From positions 1 through 59,119 of the forward strand of contig CAMBUO010000001.1 of assembly GCA_945871105.1 (NCBI GenBank): a stretch of DNA of 59,119 bases. Direction: 5' to 3'. This document shows positions 7,259 to 15,433 of this stretch, piece by piece. The notes beneath the pieces were generated by a model. It did no database searches and was not told where the DNA came from. It was given only the letters and a program-made list of their open reading frames with translations. The stretch is from an uncultured Clostridia bacterium (GTDB taxonomy: Bacteria; Bacillota_I; Bacilli_A; RF39; UBA660). A program made the translations under genes and the position numbers. How positions within the stretch are numbered: the stretch's first letter is position 1; each line of letters opens with the position of its first letter.

Positions 7259-8149
7259 ATGGAAAAAAATATGACGGCTTTAGTAAGTTGTTTTGCTAGG
7301 GGGTATCATTATAAGAATAATAAATATTGGATTTTTAAGGATAATTTGGCAGATCAAATATTAACCAAAGAAGAGTATGAGAAAATAGCTAATAGTATGG
7401 TTAAAGGTATTAAGTTTTTTAATCCTAATTTTGAAGGAAGTGAAGAAGAAGCTCTAAGATGGATTGTTGATAATCAATTATCGCCATCAGTACTTGGTAG
7501 AAGTATTTTTTGTGAAAAATCTTTATTTGAAGCTATAAAAATAGGGTGCAGAGAGTATTTAATCTTTGCAGCTGGTTATGATACTTTTGCTTATCGTTAT
7601 CATTTAAATAATTTAGAAATATTTGAAATTGATAAAAAGGATATGCTTGAAGATAAAATTAGAAGATTAGATAATAAAAATATTGATTATTCGAAAGTTA
7701 ATTTTTTAGAATGTGATTTTACTAATAAAAACTGGATAAATAATATTATTAATAGTAAATATAAAAAAGATTTAGTATCTTTTAGTAGTTTATTAGGAAT
7801 TAGTTATTATTTAGAAAAAGAAGAATTTAAAAAGATGTTAAAAGATATTTCTTGTCTTATTTGTAATGGTAGTAGTATTGTTTTTGATTATCCAACATAT
7901 GAAGATAGTAAAGAAACAAAGATTAATGAAAAGTTAGCAAGTGGAGCCAATGAAAAAATGAAAGCTAAGTATTCTTATCAGGAAATAGAAAATATATTAG
8001 AAGAAAATGACTTATTAATCTATGAACATTTAAATAATGAAGAAATGACAAAGACTTATTTTGCTAAATACAATCTATTAAATCCTAATAATAAAATAAT
8101 AGCACCAAAAGGAGTCAATTATTGCTTAGCCATTAAGAATAAAAAATAA
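7259..8149 (+). CDS. Class I SAM-dependent methyltransferase, LCM/TcmP-like
   Basis: 296 residues. The SAM-binding region LIFAAGYDTFAYRY near residues 98-111 and the downstream acidic loop (LEIFEIDKKDM, near 115-125) match the leucine carboxyl methyltransferase/PPM family (PF04072), usually O-methyltransferases of small molecules. Motif LEKEEFKKMLKDIS near residue 184 follows the usual YL-x-E-E helix. Preceded by RBS AGAGGTG. It sits alone between the merR-type gene and a small Cys-rich ORF. Substrate unknown; no biosynthetic cluster is adjacent. Confidence 0.8.
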   Translation: MEKNMTALVSCFARGYHYKNNKYWIFKDNLADQILTKEEYEKIANSMVKGIKFFNPNFEGSEEEALRWIVDNQLSPSVLGRSIFCEKSLFEAIKIGCREYLIFAAGYDTFAYRYHLNNLEIFEIDKKDMLEDKIRRLDNKNIDYSKVNFLECDFTNKNWINNIINSKYKKDLVSFSSLLGISYYLEKEEFKKMLKDISCLICNGSSIVFDYPTYEDSKETKINEKLASGANEKMKAKYSYQEIENILEENDLLIYEHLNNEEMTKTYFAKYNLLNPNNKIIAPKGVNYCLAIKNKK

Positions 8150-8197
8150 TATATCTTTCAAGATATAAATGATATAATTAGATAGATGAGGTTTTAA

Positions 8198-8449
8198 ATG
8201 AATAAAGAAATTAAAAAATTAAAGGGAGCTAATATGGATATTGATTTAACCAGTGATAAATCAGATATTGATTGGAAACAAGAAATTTGTCCTTGGAATA
8301 AAGAGGAAAATACTAAAGAACATAAGTGTGCAATCAAAAATATATCAATATGTAAATATTTTTGTGGTATTGAATATTTGGATACTGTTCTTTGTAGTTA
8401 CCCTAATGATAATCCTTTAGTTTCAGAAAATGCAAAGGATAATGAGTAA
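8198..8449 (+). CDS. Small Cys-rich protein with CPWN...HKC...CKYFCG motif
   Basis: 83 residues, or 72 from the internal Met at 8231, which has the better RBS (AAGGGAG, spacing about 6). Five cysteines in a conserved-looking pattern (CPWN, HKCAIKNIS, CKYFCGIEYLDTVLCSYP) suggest a compact metal-binding or disulphide-free zinc fold. The motif resembles a family of small uncharacterised proteins in gut Firmicutes, from memory only. No signal peptide. Follows the methyltransferase by 48 bp and is closed by a terminator, so it may be co-transcribed. Function unknown. Confidence 0.6.
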   Translation: MNKEIKKLKGANMDIDLTSDKSDIDWKQEICPWNKEENTKEHKCAIKNISICKYFCGIEYLDTVLCSYPNDNPLVSENAKDNE

Positions 8450-8470
8450 ATTTAAAAAAATATAATAAGT

Positions 8471-8504
8471 AAAGATTAGGTTAAGAAAATACTAGTCTTT
8501 TTTT
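8471..8504 (+). terminator. Intrinsic terminator after the Cys-rich gene
   Basis: AAAGATTAG (8471-8479) pairs with CTAGTCTTT (8492-8500, one G-T pair), followed by T4. Confidence 0.6.
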
Positions 8505-8650
8505 CATAATATAGTAGTAATATCAAAAGAAAATATATTTATGATTTTTCTGTAATCAAAAATGAAATTTGAGAAAATAATTATAGAATAGTTTTAAGAT
8601 ATATGCTATACTTAACTGGTAAGATGTTTTAAAGTAGTAGAGGTGTTTGT

Positions 8651-10318
8651 ATGAAAAAATCTAAAATGTTTTTAATGTGTACTTTATTAATGATTCCAAC
8701 AATGGTTTTAGCTAGTTCAGAAAATGATATTTTTTCTATTGGTTCAGCTTTAGGAGTAGAAGCATTTGTTTCTATTCATATGTCTGTTATGGTGCTTATT
8801 CCCTTATCAAGATTAATTTCTCAAGATAATAGTAAAAAAGTTTTTTGGATTTTATTTATATCAAGAGCAGCTATATTGTTATTCTTTGACTTTTTTATAA
8901 CTACTTATATTGCAATAGTTGATTTTTTAGCTGTATTTATCGGAGCTTTATTAATTCTTCCTATATTATCTGGTATCAAGGAACGAAATACTTTTCAAGG
9001 TAAAAATACAAGTAATAATAATCTTGTAACTCCTTCAGTTATTAATAATGAAACAACTTTAAAATGTTTAAAATGTGGGGAAACTTTAAAAGAAGATGAT
9101 AAATTTTGTCCTAACTGTGGTGCAGATGTAGCTTCCAATACTGTTATTTCTAATAAGCCAAAAGAAATAGTTAATTATTCTAACTTTGATTCTATTTATG
9201 CTAATTCAGAAGATCAGTTATTAGAGATTTTTATAAAAAAAGAACTTACTAAATTAGGAATAGAAAATAATAATTTAATACCAAGAGATGTTTTAAAAAG
9301 AAAAAATATTTTAAATATAATTTTTTCTATCTTATTATTTGTTTTTATATCTTTAATTTTCTTTCACTTTCCTATTTATACTTATATTATAGGTTTAATT
9401 ATTTTATTTATCTTTTTTAAACTTACTAGAAAATATGATTTTCTTAAATATTTAAAAAAAGAGATAAAGTCAAGACCTAATGAAAAAATTTCTAATATAG
9501 TTATGAATGTTAAAAATTCTTTAGTAACTGATAAAAAAATAATTAGAATAGTTTTTATACTTATTGCTATTATTTTACCTTTAATTATTTTTGTTAATCC
9601 AAGAATCCTATATGAAAAAGTTGATGATGGTTATGCTGTTAGATTTTATGCTTTTGGATTAACTAATTTTAAAACAGCTACTATACCAGAAACATATAAA
9701 GGAGAAAAAGTTGTTAGTTTAAGGGGAAATACTTTTTCTAATATGCCTTTTTTAGAAGAAGTTGAATTACCAAATAGTATTATTGAAATAAGAGGTCAAG
9801 CTTTTAAAAATGATAAAAAATTAATTAAAGTTAATATTCCAAGTAACTTAGAATATTTAGGAGGGGGAGCTTTTTATAACTGTAAATCCATTATTAATAT
9901 TATTCTTCCTAATACTTTAAATTATATGGGTGGAGAAGTATTTTATGGAGCATCATCTTTGGAATATATTAAGTTATCTAAGAATTTATCTGAAATTAGA
10001 GGAAATTCTTTTGAAAACTGTACTTCATTAAAAAGTATTATAATACCTGATAAAGTAATAAGAATAGGTGGACATGCTTTTTATGGCGATGAAAGTTTAT
10101 CGGAAGTTATTATATCTAAAAATAGTAAGTTAGAAGAAATAGGATCATCTGCATTTAGAAAATGTTATAGTTTAAATGAAATAACCATTCCTAAAGATAC
10201 CATTGTAAATGAAAGATCATTTAAAGAAAGCCCAACTTCAGTGTATCGATATGGAGAAAATTATAATAATACTTATAATAATTCATATTTCAATTCAGAT
10301 TATTATTATAGCAATTAG
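8651..10318 (+). CDS. Membrane protein with zinc ribbon and C-terminal LRR_5 repeats
   Basis: 555 residues. N-terminal hydrophobic segment with an A-S-S boundary (residues 1-22) resembles a signal peptide; more membrane segments follow to about residue 105. A zinc ribbon (CLKCGETLKEDDKFCPNCG, near 139-157) is followed by a linker, a hydrophobic pair near 217-255 and another near 297-318. BspA-type LRR repeats then run from about 340 to 525 (IPSNLEYLGGGAFYNC, IPDKVIRIGGHAFYGD). The C-terminal tail is Tyr/Asn-rich (YNNTYNNSYFNSDYYYSN). The cysteine-rich part should face the cytoplasm. It starts a co-directional cluster 11 bp upstream of the radical SAM gene, so it may be its partner or substrate. 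Function unknown. Confidence 0.7.
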   Translation: MKKSKMFLMCTLLMIPTMVLASSENDIFSIGSALGVEAFVSIHMSVMVLIPLSRLISQDNSKKVFWILFISRAAILLFFDFFITTYIAIVDFLAVFIGALLILPILSGIKERNTFQGKNTSNNNLVTPSVINNETTLKCLKCGETLKEDDKFCPNCGADVASNTVISNKPKEIVNYSNFDSIYANSEDQLLEIFIKKELTKLGIENNNLIPRDVLKRKNILNIIFSILLFVFISLIFFHFPIYTYIIGLIILFIFFKLTRKYDFLKYLKKEIKSRPNEKISNIVMNVKNSLVTDKKIIRIVFILIAIILPLIIFVNPRILYEKVDDGYAVRFYAFGLTNFKTATIPETYKGEKVVSLRGNTFSNMPFLEEVELPNSIIEIRGQAFKNDKKLIKVNIPSNLEYLGGGAFYNCKSIINIILPNTLNYMGGEVFYGASSLEYIKLSKNLSEIRGNSFENCTSLKSIIIPDKVIRIGGHAFYGDESLSEVIISKNSKLEEIGSSAFRKCYSLNEITIPKDTIVNERSFKESPTSVYRYGENYNNTYNNSYFNSDYYYSN

Positions 10319-10329
10319 AGAGGTTTTAT

Positions 10330-12078
10330 ATGAATTATAAATATATACATTTACTATATGTTCCAACTATGGCTTGTAATATGGCTTGTAAATATTGTTA
10401 TTTAGAAGATAATACCAAAGATGATTTTAAAAATTATCATGCTTTAGAAACTTTAGATTATGCTATTAAAAAGTTTAAAGATTTTAATATAATTCCTTTT
10501 AACATATCCTTACATGGTGGGGAAGTAACAACACTTTCTCATGATGATTTTTATGATTTAATTAAATATATTAATGATTACTATGATCTTAATAAAGAGA
10601 TGATTAGTAATGCTGGTTTTAAAGTAGGTAAACCTCATATAAAGACAAATATGTATGATTTAGATAAACATATTGATACTATTAAAGAATTTAATGTTTC
10701 TATTTCGGGAAGTTTAGATTTACCTTTATCTTTACATAATGAATATCGTGTTACCAAAGGAAATAAACAAACACTTGCAAAAATATTAAAAAATATTGAA
10801 TTACTAAAAGATATTCCTAATAAGAAAAAAGTATCCGCGACAATCTTTAAAGAGCATTATAATCATCTAGAAGAAATTATAGAAGATATTAAATATTTAC
10901 ATAAAAATACTTGTTTAGATATGAATGATTTTAATTTTATGGTTGGCTTTGATTATGATTCTAAGGGAATATTACATCATATGACAGAACAAGAACAAGT
11001 TAATTTTTACAAAAGAATGCATCAAGAGTTTGATGGAAGCGATTTAGAAAATGGTGTTAATGGTCCATGGTTTGATGAGTTTGGACCAGATTATTGCTCT
11101 AATTGTGATAATTGTGGCGAAAAGTTTTTCTTATTAGAAAAAAATGGAGATATTTATTCCTGTGTAAGAGGGCAAAAACATCAAGATTATTACTATGGTA
11201 ATATTTATAAGAATAGTGTTAAAGAAATACTTACTACAGCTTATCAGAAAATATTTATTAATCATAACAAATTACCTTTAAATGAAGAGTGTACTAAATG
11301 TGGTTATTTATATTTATGCAAAACCGGATGTCCTTTTGTTAAAAATAATTATAATTCAAATAAAAGTTATACTTGTTTATTGCAACAACAAATGTATAAA
11401 GATCGAAACTATCAAAAAGATGAATATAATGATGAGTTTGTCTATCAATATGTCAATAAGATGAGAATAGAAGATTCTAGTAGATACATACCAACTAAAA
11501 CCTTAAATAATGAATATCCAACTTTAGAAGAAATTATTAAAACAGATAACAAGCTTAAATATATCTATGATACTAATTCTTTTATTTTAAAAATAGATAA
11601 TATAGAATATAAATTAGAATCTCAAATAACCAAGAAAACACGTGATGTAATTTATATTACCCCCAAAAGTTCTCTTAAAATATATATGAAAAAAGAATTA
11701 ATAAATGAAATATGTGATTATCCTGAGAATAATTCACTTTATATTATGATTCTTAGTGGTAATTTAGTAACTTATGGCGACGAACATAGAACCAAACAAA
11801 GACATATTGTCACTCATCAGATTTATAAAGGCGTATTAGATCATATAACAAGTGATAAAGATGAATTTTATATGTATGATATATCTAATTTAATTAAAGA
11901 GTATAAACAAGAATATTCTCTTGATAATCCCAATAATATCTTTTTTACAACCTCAACTTTAAGAGATTATCATTATGTTAAACAAAAGAATAATGCTTAT
12001 TATCATATTCAAGCTATTAATTTACCGTTTCAAAATATTGAATTTTATTATATAGATAAGGAGTTAAAAAATGAATAA
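10330..12078 (+). CDS. Radical SAM/SPASM protein, putative peptide or protein maturase
   Basis: 582 residues. The radical SAM cluster CxxxCxxC is at Cys16, Cys20 and Cys23 (MACNMACKYCYLED), followed by LHGGEVT (residues 62-68), the usual SAM-binding glycine-rich segment. A SPASM-type auxiliary iron-sulphur region follows: CSNCDNCGEKFFLL near 256-270, then SCVRGQ near 277 and CTKCGYLYLCKTGCPF near 320-335. About 190 C-terminal residues show no recognised domain. Such enzymes install carbon-carbon, thioether or epimerised centres in ribosomally made peptides. The gene starts 11 bp after the LRR/zinc-ribbon gene and its last 8 bp overlap the next gene, so the three are translationally coupled. 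Subfamily not identified. Confidence 0.85.
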   Translation: MNYKYIHLLYVPTMACNMACKYCYLEDNTKDDFKNYHALETLDYAIKKFKDFNIIPFNISLHGGEVTTLSHDDFYDLIKYINDYYDLNKEMISNAGFKVGKPHIKTNMYDLDKHIDTIKEFNVSISGSLDLPLSLHNEYRVTKGNKQTLAKILKNIELLKDIPNKKKVSATIFKEHYNHLEEIIEDIKYLHKNTCLDMNDFNFMVGFDYDSKGILHHMTEQEQVNFYKRMHQEFDGSDLENGVNGPWFDEFGPDYCSNCDNCGEKFFLLEKNGDIYSCVRGQKHQDYYYGNIYKNSVKEILTTAYQKIFINHNKLPLNEECTKCGYLYLCKTGCPFVKNNYNSNKSYTCLLQQQMYKDRNYQKDEYNDEFVYQYVNKMRIEDSSRYIPTKTLNNEYPTLEEIIKTDNKLKYIYDTNSFILKIDNIEYKLESQITKKTRDVIYITPKSSLKIYMKKELINEICDYPENNSLYIMILSGNLVTYGDEHRTKQRHIVTHQIYKGVLDHITSDKDEFYMYDISNLIKEYKQEYSLDNPNNIFFTTSTLRDYHYVKQKNNAYYHIQAINLPFQNIEFYYIDKELKNE

Positions 12079-12433
12079 AGAACCAGAAACATATGAAGAA
12101 TTAATTAGAAAAAAAAGATGTATAGATTTAACTAAATATTATCAATTAACTAAAGATGAATTAGAACAAATTTATAATTTTTTACTATATGATCCCAAAG
12201 GAACAGTAAAAGGAACTAAGGTTACTATTTCTTTAATACCAGGAAATAATGCTAATCCTATGGCTATTAATACTATGTGTGTTGATTCATCAATTGATGG
12301 TATAATTATGGATAATCAATATTTTAAAATTATTCCGCATTATACTCCATCTTCTGGTGGCGGTTACAGTGGCGGATCATCTTCTAATAATAACAATAAT
12401 AATAACAACAATAATAATAATAATAATCGATAA
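12071..12433 (+). CDS. Small protein with Gly/Ser and poly-Asn tail, candidate radical SAM substrate
   Basis: 120 residues; its ATG overlaps the end of the radical SAM gene by 8 bp. Residues 1-92 form an acidic/basic globular-looking region with two cysteines (RCIDLTK; TMCVDS). Residues 93-105 are Gly/Ser-rich with a Tyr (SSGGGYSGGSSS), then 14 consecutive Asn and a final Arg. No signal peptide. Gly/Ser/Asn-rich C-termini are common in substrates of peptide maturases, and the overlap with the radical SAM gene supports that role, but no known precursor motif is recognised. The (AAY)14 tract at 12386-12427 is a trinucleotide microsatellite that can change length without shifting frame. Confidence 0.6.
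   Translation: MNKEPETYEELIRKKRCIDLTKYYQLTKDELEQIYNFLLYDPKGTVKGTKVTISLIPGNNANPMAINTMCVDSSIDGIIMDNQYFKIIPHYTPSSGGGYSGGSSSNNNNNNNNNNNNNNR
12386..12427 (+). repeat. (AAT/AAC)14 trinucleotide tract coding poly-Asn
   Basis: Fourteen consecutive AAY codons, eleven AAT and three AAC, immediately before the last sense codon. Confidence 0.9.
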
Positions 12434-12444
12434 GGAGTTAAGTT

Positions 12445-13464
12445 ATGCCATTAGTTTCCGATAATTTTCATCAAGATAAATTAAAAAAATATAATATAAA
12501 TATTAAAACTAAATATATTGTTGACAATAAAATATTAGAAAGAAATACAGATATTAATAAAATTAATGATGATATCAAAAAGGGAATAAGATGCCAAAAA
12601 GAATACTTTATTAAAGATAAATTAGTTCATACAGAAAATATTTTTGATACAAGAATAGAGTATACTTTTATTTCAAAAAGTTTAGAAAATAAAGATTATC
12701 AATGTCCTAATTGTGGAATGACTTCTAAATTAAAAGATTTTCTTGATGGTTGTCCTTATTGTAAAACCTATTATAATATTGATTATATAGAAAAAGATTT
12801 AGGTAGTAAATATCACTATGATTTGATATTACAAAATACAACGTATCGAATAGTAACAGCTTTTATAGATTTACTAATTAGTTTATTATTAGCCTTTTTC
12901 TTTATTAAATTCACTTCAAGAACTTTTAATAATTATGATATTACCAAAGTATTTATTTATGGGATAGTTTTAGCTTTAATATTATATTATTTCTTCTATG
13001 TTATTGATGGTTATATTGTTTTAGGACCAATTAAAAAATATAAAGATAGAGAAAATCAAAAACAAATTGCTTTTTGGGAAAGAACGAAAATCGATAAAAA
13101 ATCTTTCTTTAATAATTTAAATTATGAGATTAGAAAAAAATATTATAGTCAAGAAAATATTATTGATTATGATATTATTGATTATCTTAATTTGGAAGAA
13201 TATACTAAGGATAATCATTTATTTGTTAGAGTAAAAGCAAGTGTTAGAATTGTTTATTATAATAATGGTAAGATAGTTTCTAAGCTAGTTGAAGATAATT
13301 ATTTATTAAAAAGAATTAATGAGAAAACACTTAAATTAAATAGTGAAGTTAATATCATTAAATGTCATAATTGTGGGGCATCTATTGATGCTACTAAAGG
13401 TAAATGTGACTATTGTCATAGTGAAATTAAATATTTACAAGAATGGATTATGGTTGAAGACTAA
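12445..13464 (+). CDS. Membrane protein with two zinc ribbons
   Basis: 339 residues. A first zinc ribbon (CPNCGMTSKLKDFLDGCPYC, near residues 90-109) precedes two closely spaced transmembrane segments (about 133-156 and 168-192). A polar domain of ~110 residues follows (beta-rich VRVKASVRIVYYNNGKIVSK), then a second zinc ribbon (CHNCGASIDATKGKCDYCHS, near 309-328). The last ~120 residues recall Tim44-like domains joined to a zinc ribbon, a weak resemblance. No signal peptide, so both ribbons probably face the cytoplasm. Starts 11 bp after the poly-Asn gene and ends at a terminator; last gene of the radical SAM cluster. Role unknown; the zinc ribbons parallel that of the first gene. Confidence 0.65.
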   Translation: MPLVSDNFHQDKLKKYNINIKTKYIVDNKILERNTDINKINDDIKKGIRCQKEYFIKDKLVHTENIFDTRIEYTFISKSLENKDYQCPNCGMTSKLKDFLDGCPYCKTYYNIDYIEKDLGSKYHYDLILQNTTYRIVTAFIDLLISLLLAFFFIKFTSRTFNNYDITKVFIYGIVLALILYYFFYVIDGYIVLGPIKKYKDRENQKQIAFWERTKIDKKSFFNNLNYEIRKKYYSQENIIDYDIIDYLNLEEYTKDNHLFVRVKASVRIVYYNNGKIVSKLVEDNYLLKRINEKTLKLNSEVNIIKCHNCGASIDATKGKCDYCHSEIKYLQEWIMVED

Positions 13465-13474
13465 AAGAATAATT

Positions 13475-13501
13475 AAGGAAACTAACGGGCTAGTTTCTTT
13501 T
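13475..13501 (+). terminator. Intrinsic terminator ending the radical SAM cluster
   Basis: GAAACTA (13478-13484) pairs with TAGTTTC (13491-13497), extended by A/T pairs and followed by T-rich sequence. Confidence 0.7.
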
Positions 13502-13571
13502 AATTTAAGTGTATTTTTAGTTACAAAAAAATAACTTGCTATAATAAAAGATAAATCATTAAGGAGATGTT

Positions 13572-14321
13572 ATGAAATTAAATTTTTTAGGTAGAGGAGC
13601 AGCTTTTAATCCAAAAGAAGGTAATACTTCCGCTTATTTTACTATTGATAATCAATTATTTTTAATTGATTGTGGGGAAAGTGTTTTTGCAAAGTTAATG
13701 GAATTAGATTTATTAAATAATATGGAAACAATTAATTTGATGATAACACATACTCATTCTGATCATGTAGGTAGTCTAGGTAGTTTAGTTATGTATGCTT
13801 ATTATCAGTTACATATATCATTAAATATTATTTTACCTGAAAAAGCTAAATATTTAGAAAATATTAAAGATCTTTTAAAGATATTTGGATGTACTAAAGA
13901 AATGTATAATTTTGTAAGGGAAAAGGAATTTGATGAAAAGTATGAAGAATTTCAAAATATAAGGTATATAGAAACAAGTCATTGTGATGAATTAGCTTCT
14001 TATGGATTATTGTTTAATACAAAAGAGGGAATTATTTATTATTCAGGAGATACTAAAGATTTAAATGTAATTAAAACATTAATTAATAGTGAAAACAAAA
14101 TTAGTAGTATGTATATTGATACAACAACGGCTAATTATCCTGGTAACGTGCATTTATATATTGGTTTACTAGCTGAAATAATTCCTAATAATTTAAAAGA
14201 AAAAGTTTATTGCATGCATCTTAATAATGATGAATGTATTTTAAGGGCTAAAGAACTAGGATTTAATGTGGTTGAAATGCAAGAAGAAAAGAGAATATCT
14301 TTAAATAAAAATGTTAAGTAA
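13572..14321 (+). CDS. Metallo-beta-lactamase-fold hydrolase (RNase Z-like)
   Basis: 249 residues. The metal-binding motif HTHSDH lies near residues 60-65 (MITHTHSDHVGSLG). The N-terminal beta segment (KLNFLGRGAAFNP...GNTSAYF), the aspartate in LIDCGES near 38, a later His (ETSHCDE near 138) and a GDT motif (YYSGDTKD near 158) fit the RNase Z/phosphodiesterase branch of the superfamily. It is shorter than tRNase Z (about 300), so the substrate is unclear. Own RBS (AAGGAG), separated from the upstream cluster by a terminator. Confidence 0.8.
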   Translation: MKLNFLGRGAAFNPKEGNTSAYFTIDNQLFLIDCGESVFAKLMELDLLNNMETINLMITHTHSDHVGSLGSLVMYAYYQLHISLNIILPEKAKYLENIKDLLKIFGCTKEMYNFVREKEFDEKYEEFQNIRYIETSHCDELASYGLLFNTKEGIIYYSGDTKDLNVIKTLINSENKISSMYIDTTTANYPGNVHLYIGLLAEIIPNNLKEKVYCMHLNNDECILRAKELGFNVVEMQEEKRISLNKNVK

Positions 14322-14380
14322 AGTGAAAGTTAAGGTAGGGTGTTTTTATGTTTGAATTAGATGATTGTAAATGGTAAAAT

Positions 14381-14428
14381 AAAATGTAGGAAATCGGTAA
14401 AAATAAATGTCGGTTTTCCTACATTTTT
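14381..14428 (+). terminator. Strong intrinsic terminator
   Basis: AAAATGTAGGAAA (14381-14393) pairs with TTTCCTACATTTT (14415-14427); T-rich 3' side. Probably ends the metallo-hydrolase transcript. Confidence 0.7.
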
Positions 14429-14519
14429 AATTAATGTTACAATTACTATAGAGGTGATTGTAAACATGAATATGGAAAATTAAAATAAATTAATAAATAT
14501 GTTAAAGGAGTTGATAAGA

Positions 14520-14639
14520 TTGAATATAAAACCTAATTTTGCTGCTTTAGGTTGTGAATATGGATGTGATTATAGAACTGCTAAGGCAAGATACAATGAA
14601 GAAAAAAATAAAGAAAATGAACTTTTCTTATTAAAATAA
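14520..14639 (+). pseudogene. IS21 istA N-terminal fragment
   Basis: TTG start with AAAGGAG upstream; 39 codons beginning M-N-I-K-P-N-F-A-A-L-G, then EYGCDYRTAKARY. This matches the helix-turn-helix N-terminus typical of IS21-family IstA transposases (consensus memory: NYSALAREYGCDYRTVK). The frame stops after a Lys/Glu-rich run and nothing downstream continues the protein, so it is a remnant. Confidence 0.55.
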
Positions 14640-14644
14640 ATTGT

Positions 14645-14685
14645 AAATAAAAAGTCATAAATATTTCAAAGTCATCTTTTTATTT
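14645..14685 (+). terminator. Hairpin/terminator after the IS21 fragment
   Basis: AAATAAAAAG (14645-14654) pairs perfectly with CTTTTTATTT (14676-14685). Confidence 0.55.
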
Positions 14686-14844
14686 GCTTAAATTTAGCAA
14701 ACCAATAAAAATTATTTGAAATTATTAAAATATATATAACGAAGAAAAATTTAATTTTCTATTACCTTCAAAAAAGCAGGTAATATCACTTAGAAATAAA
14801 ATATTAAAAGAAAAAATTTAGGTGATTACGTTGTGGAACTTTAG

Positions 14845-14889
14845 AAAGCCATCAAACCCTTATAGTAACTGGAATTGCTGGCTTTTTTT
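14845..14889 (+). terminator. Terminator-like hairpin in decayed region
   Basis: AAAGCCA (14845-14851) pairs with TGGCTTT (14879-14885), followed by a T-run. No intact gene lies upstream, so it is probably a leftover of an element. Confidence 0.5.
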
Positions 14890-15149
14890 AGAAAATTAAC
14901 TACAAAACTCGGGACTTATTTTCAAATACTTATTCCCTGAAACACTCTTTTTTTTTATAGAAAAGTAGGGATTTTATTTTCTTTCTAAAAATCCGTGAAT
15001 AGTAACGATAAGGATTATGAGATTTTAAATATCCGTGATATAATAAAAATATCTTATAACAAATGAAATCAAAAAACACATGAAAATTTCAAACATATAT
15101 AGAGACATATAATTACAAATTGGTAGGTGATAAAAATTATCTAAATAAA

Positions 15150-15364
15150 ATTTCTAATTTTATTATCAAAAGAATTAAATATTGAAGTATCAGAATATTG
15201 AATGACAAAAAAATAAGAGATCGAAAGACAATGTTGAACAATTAATTGAAGATAAGTTTAAAGTTATAAAAATTTCTCAAATAATAATATTTATATATTA
15301 TGTAATCTTATTATTCAATATGGTTATTTTTGCTGGATATAATAGTATTAATAGTTATAATTAA
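15150..15364 (+). pseudogene. Broken XRE-type regulator with C-terminal membrane segment
   Basis: Three frames in succession give pieces that read as one protein: LLSKELNIEVSEY, then NDKKIRDRK, then from 15236 EQLIEDKFKVIKI followed by a hydrophobic segment (IIIFIYYVILLFNMVIFAGY). The first piece resembles the end of XRE helix-turn-helix domains (LSKELNI-x-V-SE). At least two frameshifts and stops separate the pieces and the N-terminus is missing. Confidence 0.4.
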
Positions 15365-15433
15365 TACTATTTAAAATGATAATATTTTATGTATACTATA
15401 ATATGTTAATTTAAAGAAACAAAGAGGTGTCAA

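Larger units (their letters stand above)
14640..15433. other. Gene-free decayed accessory stretch
   Basis: About 800 bp with no intact gene. It holds two terminator-like hairpins, a pair of short direct matches (ATCCGTGA near 14990 and 15029) and a broken XRE-like reading frame at 15150-15364. Probably the scar of one or more integrated elements. Confidence 0.5.

Noticed and set aside
12071-12433. Low-complexity ORF as a translation artefact
   Set aside because: It overlaps the upstream gene by 8 bp, has normal amino-acid composition for 92 residues and is followed 11 bp later by the next gene, so it is probably real.
14845-15060. Attachment site or CRISPR leader, suggested by the short direct ATCCGTGA matches
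   Set aside because: Only two 8-bp matches and no integrase gene in this stretch; not distinguishable from chance.
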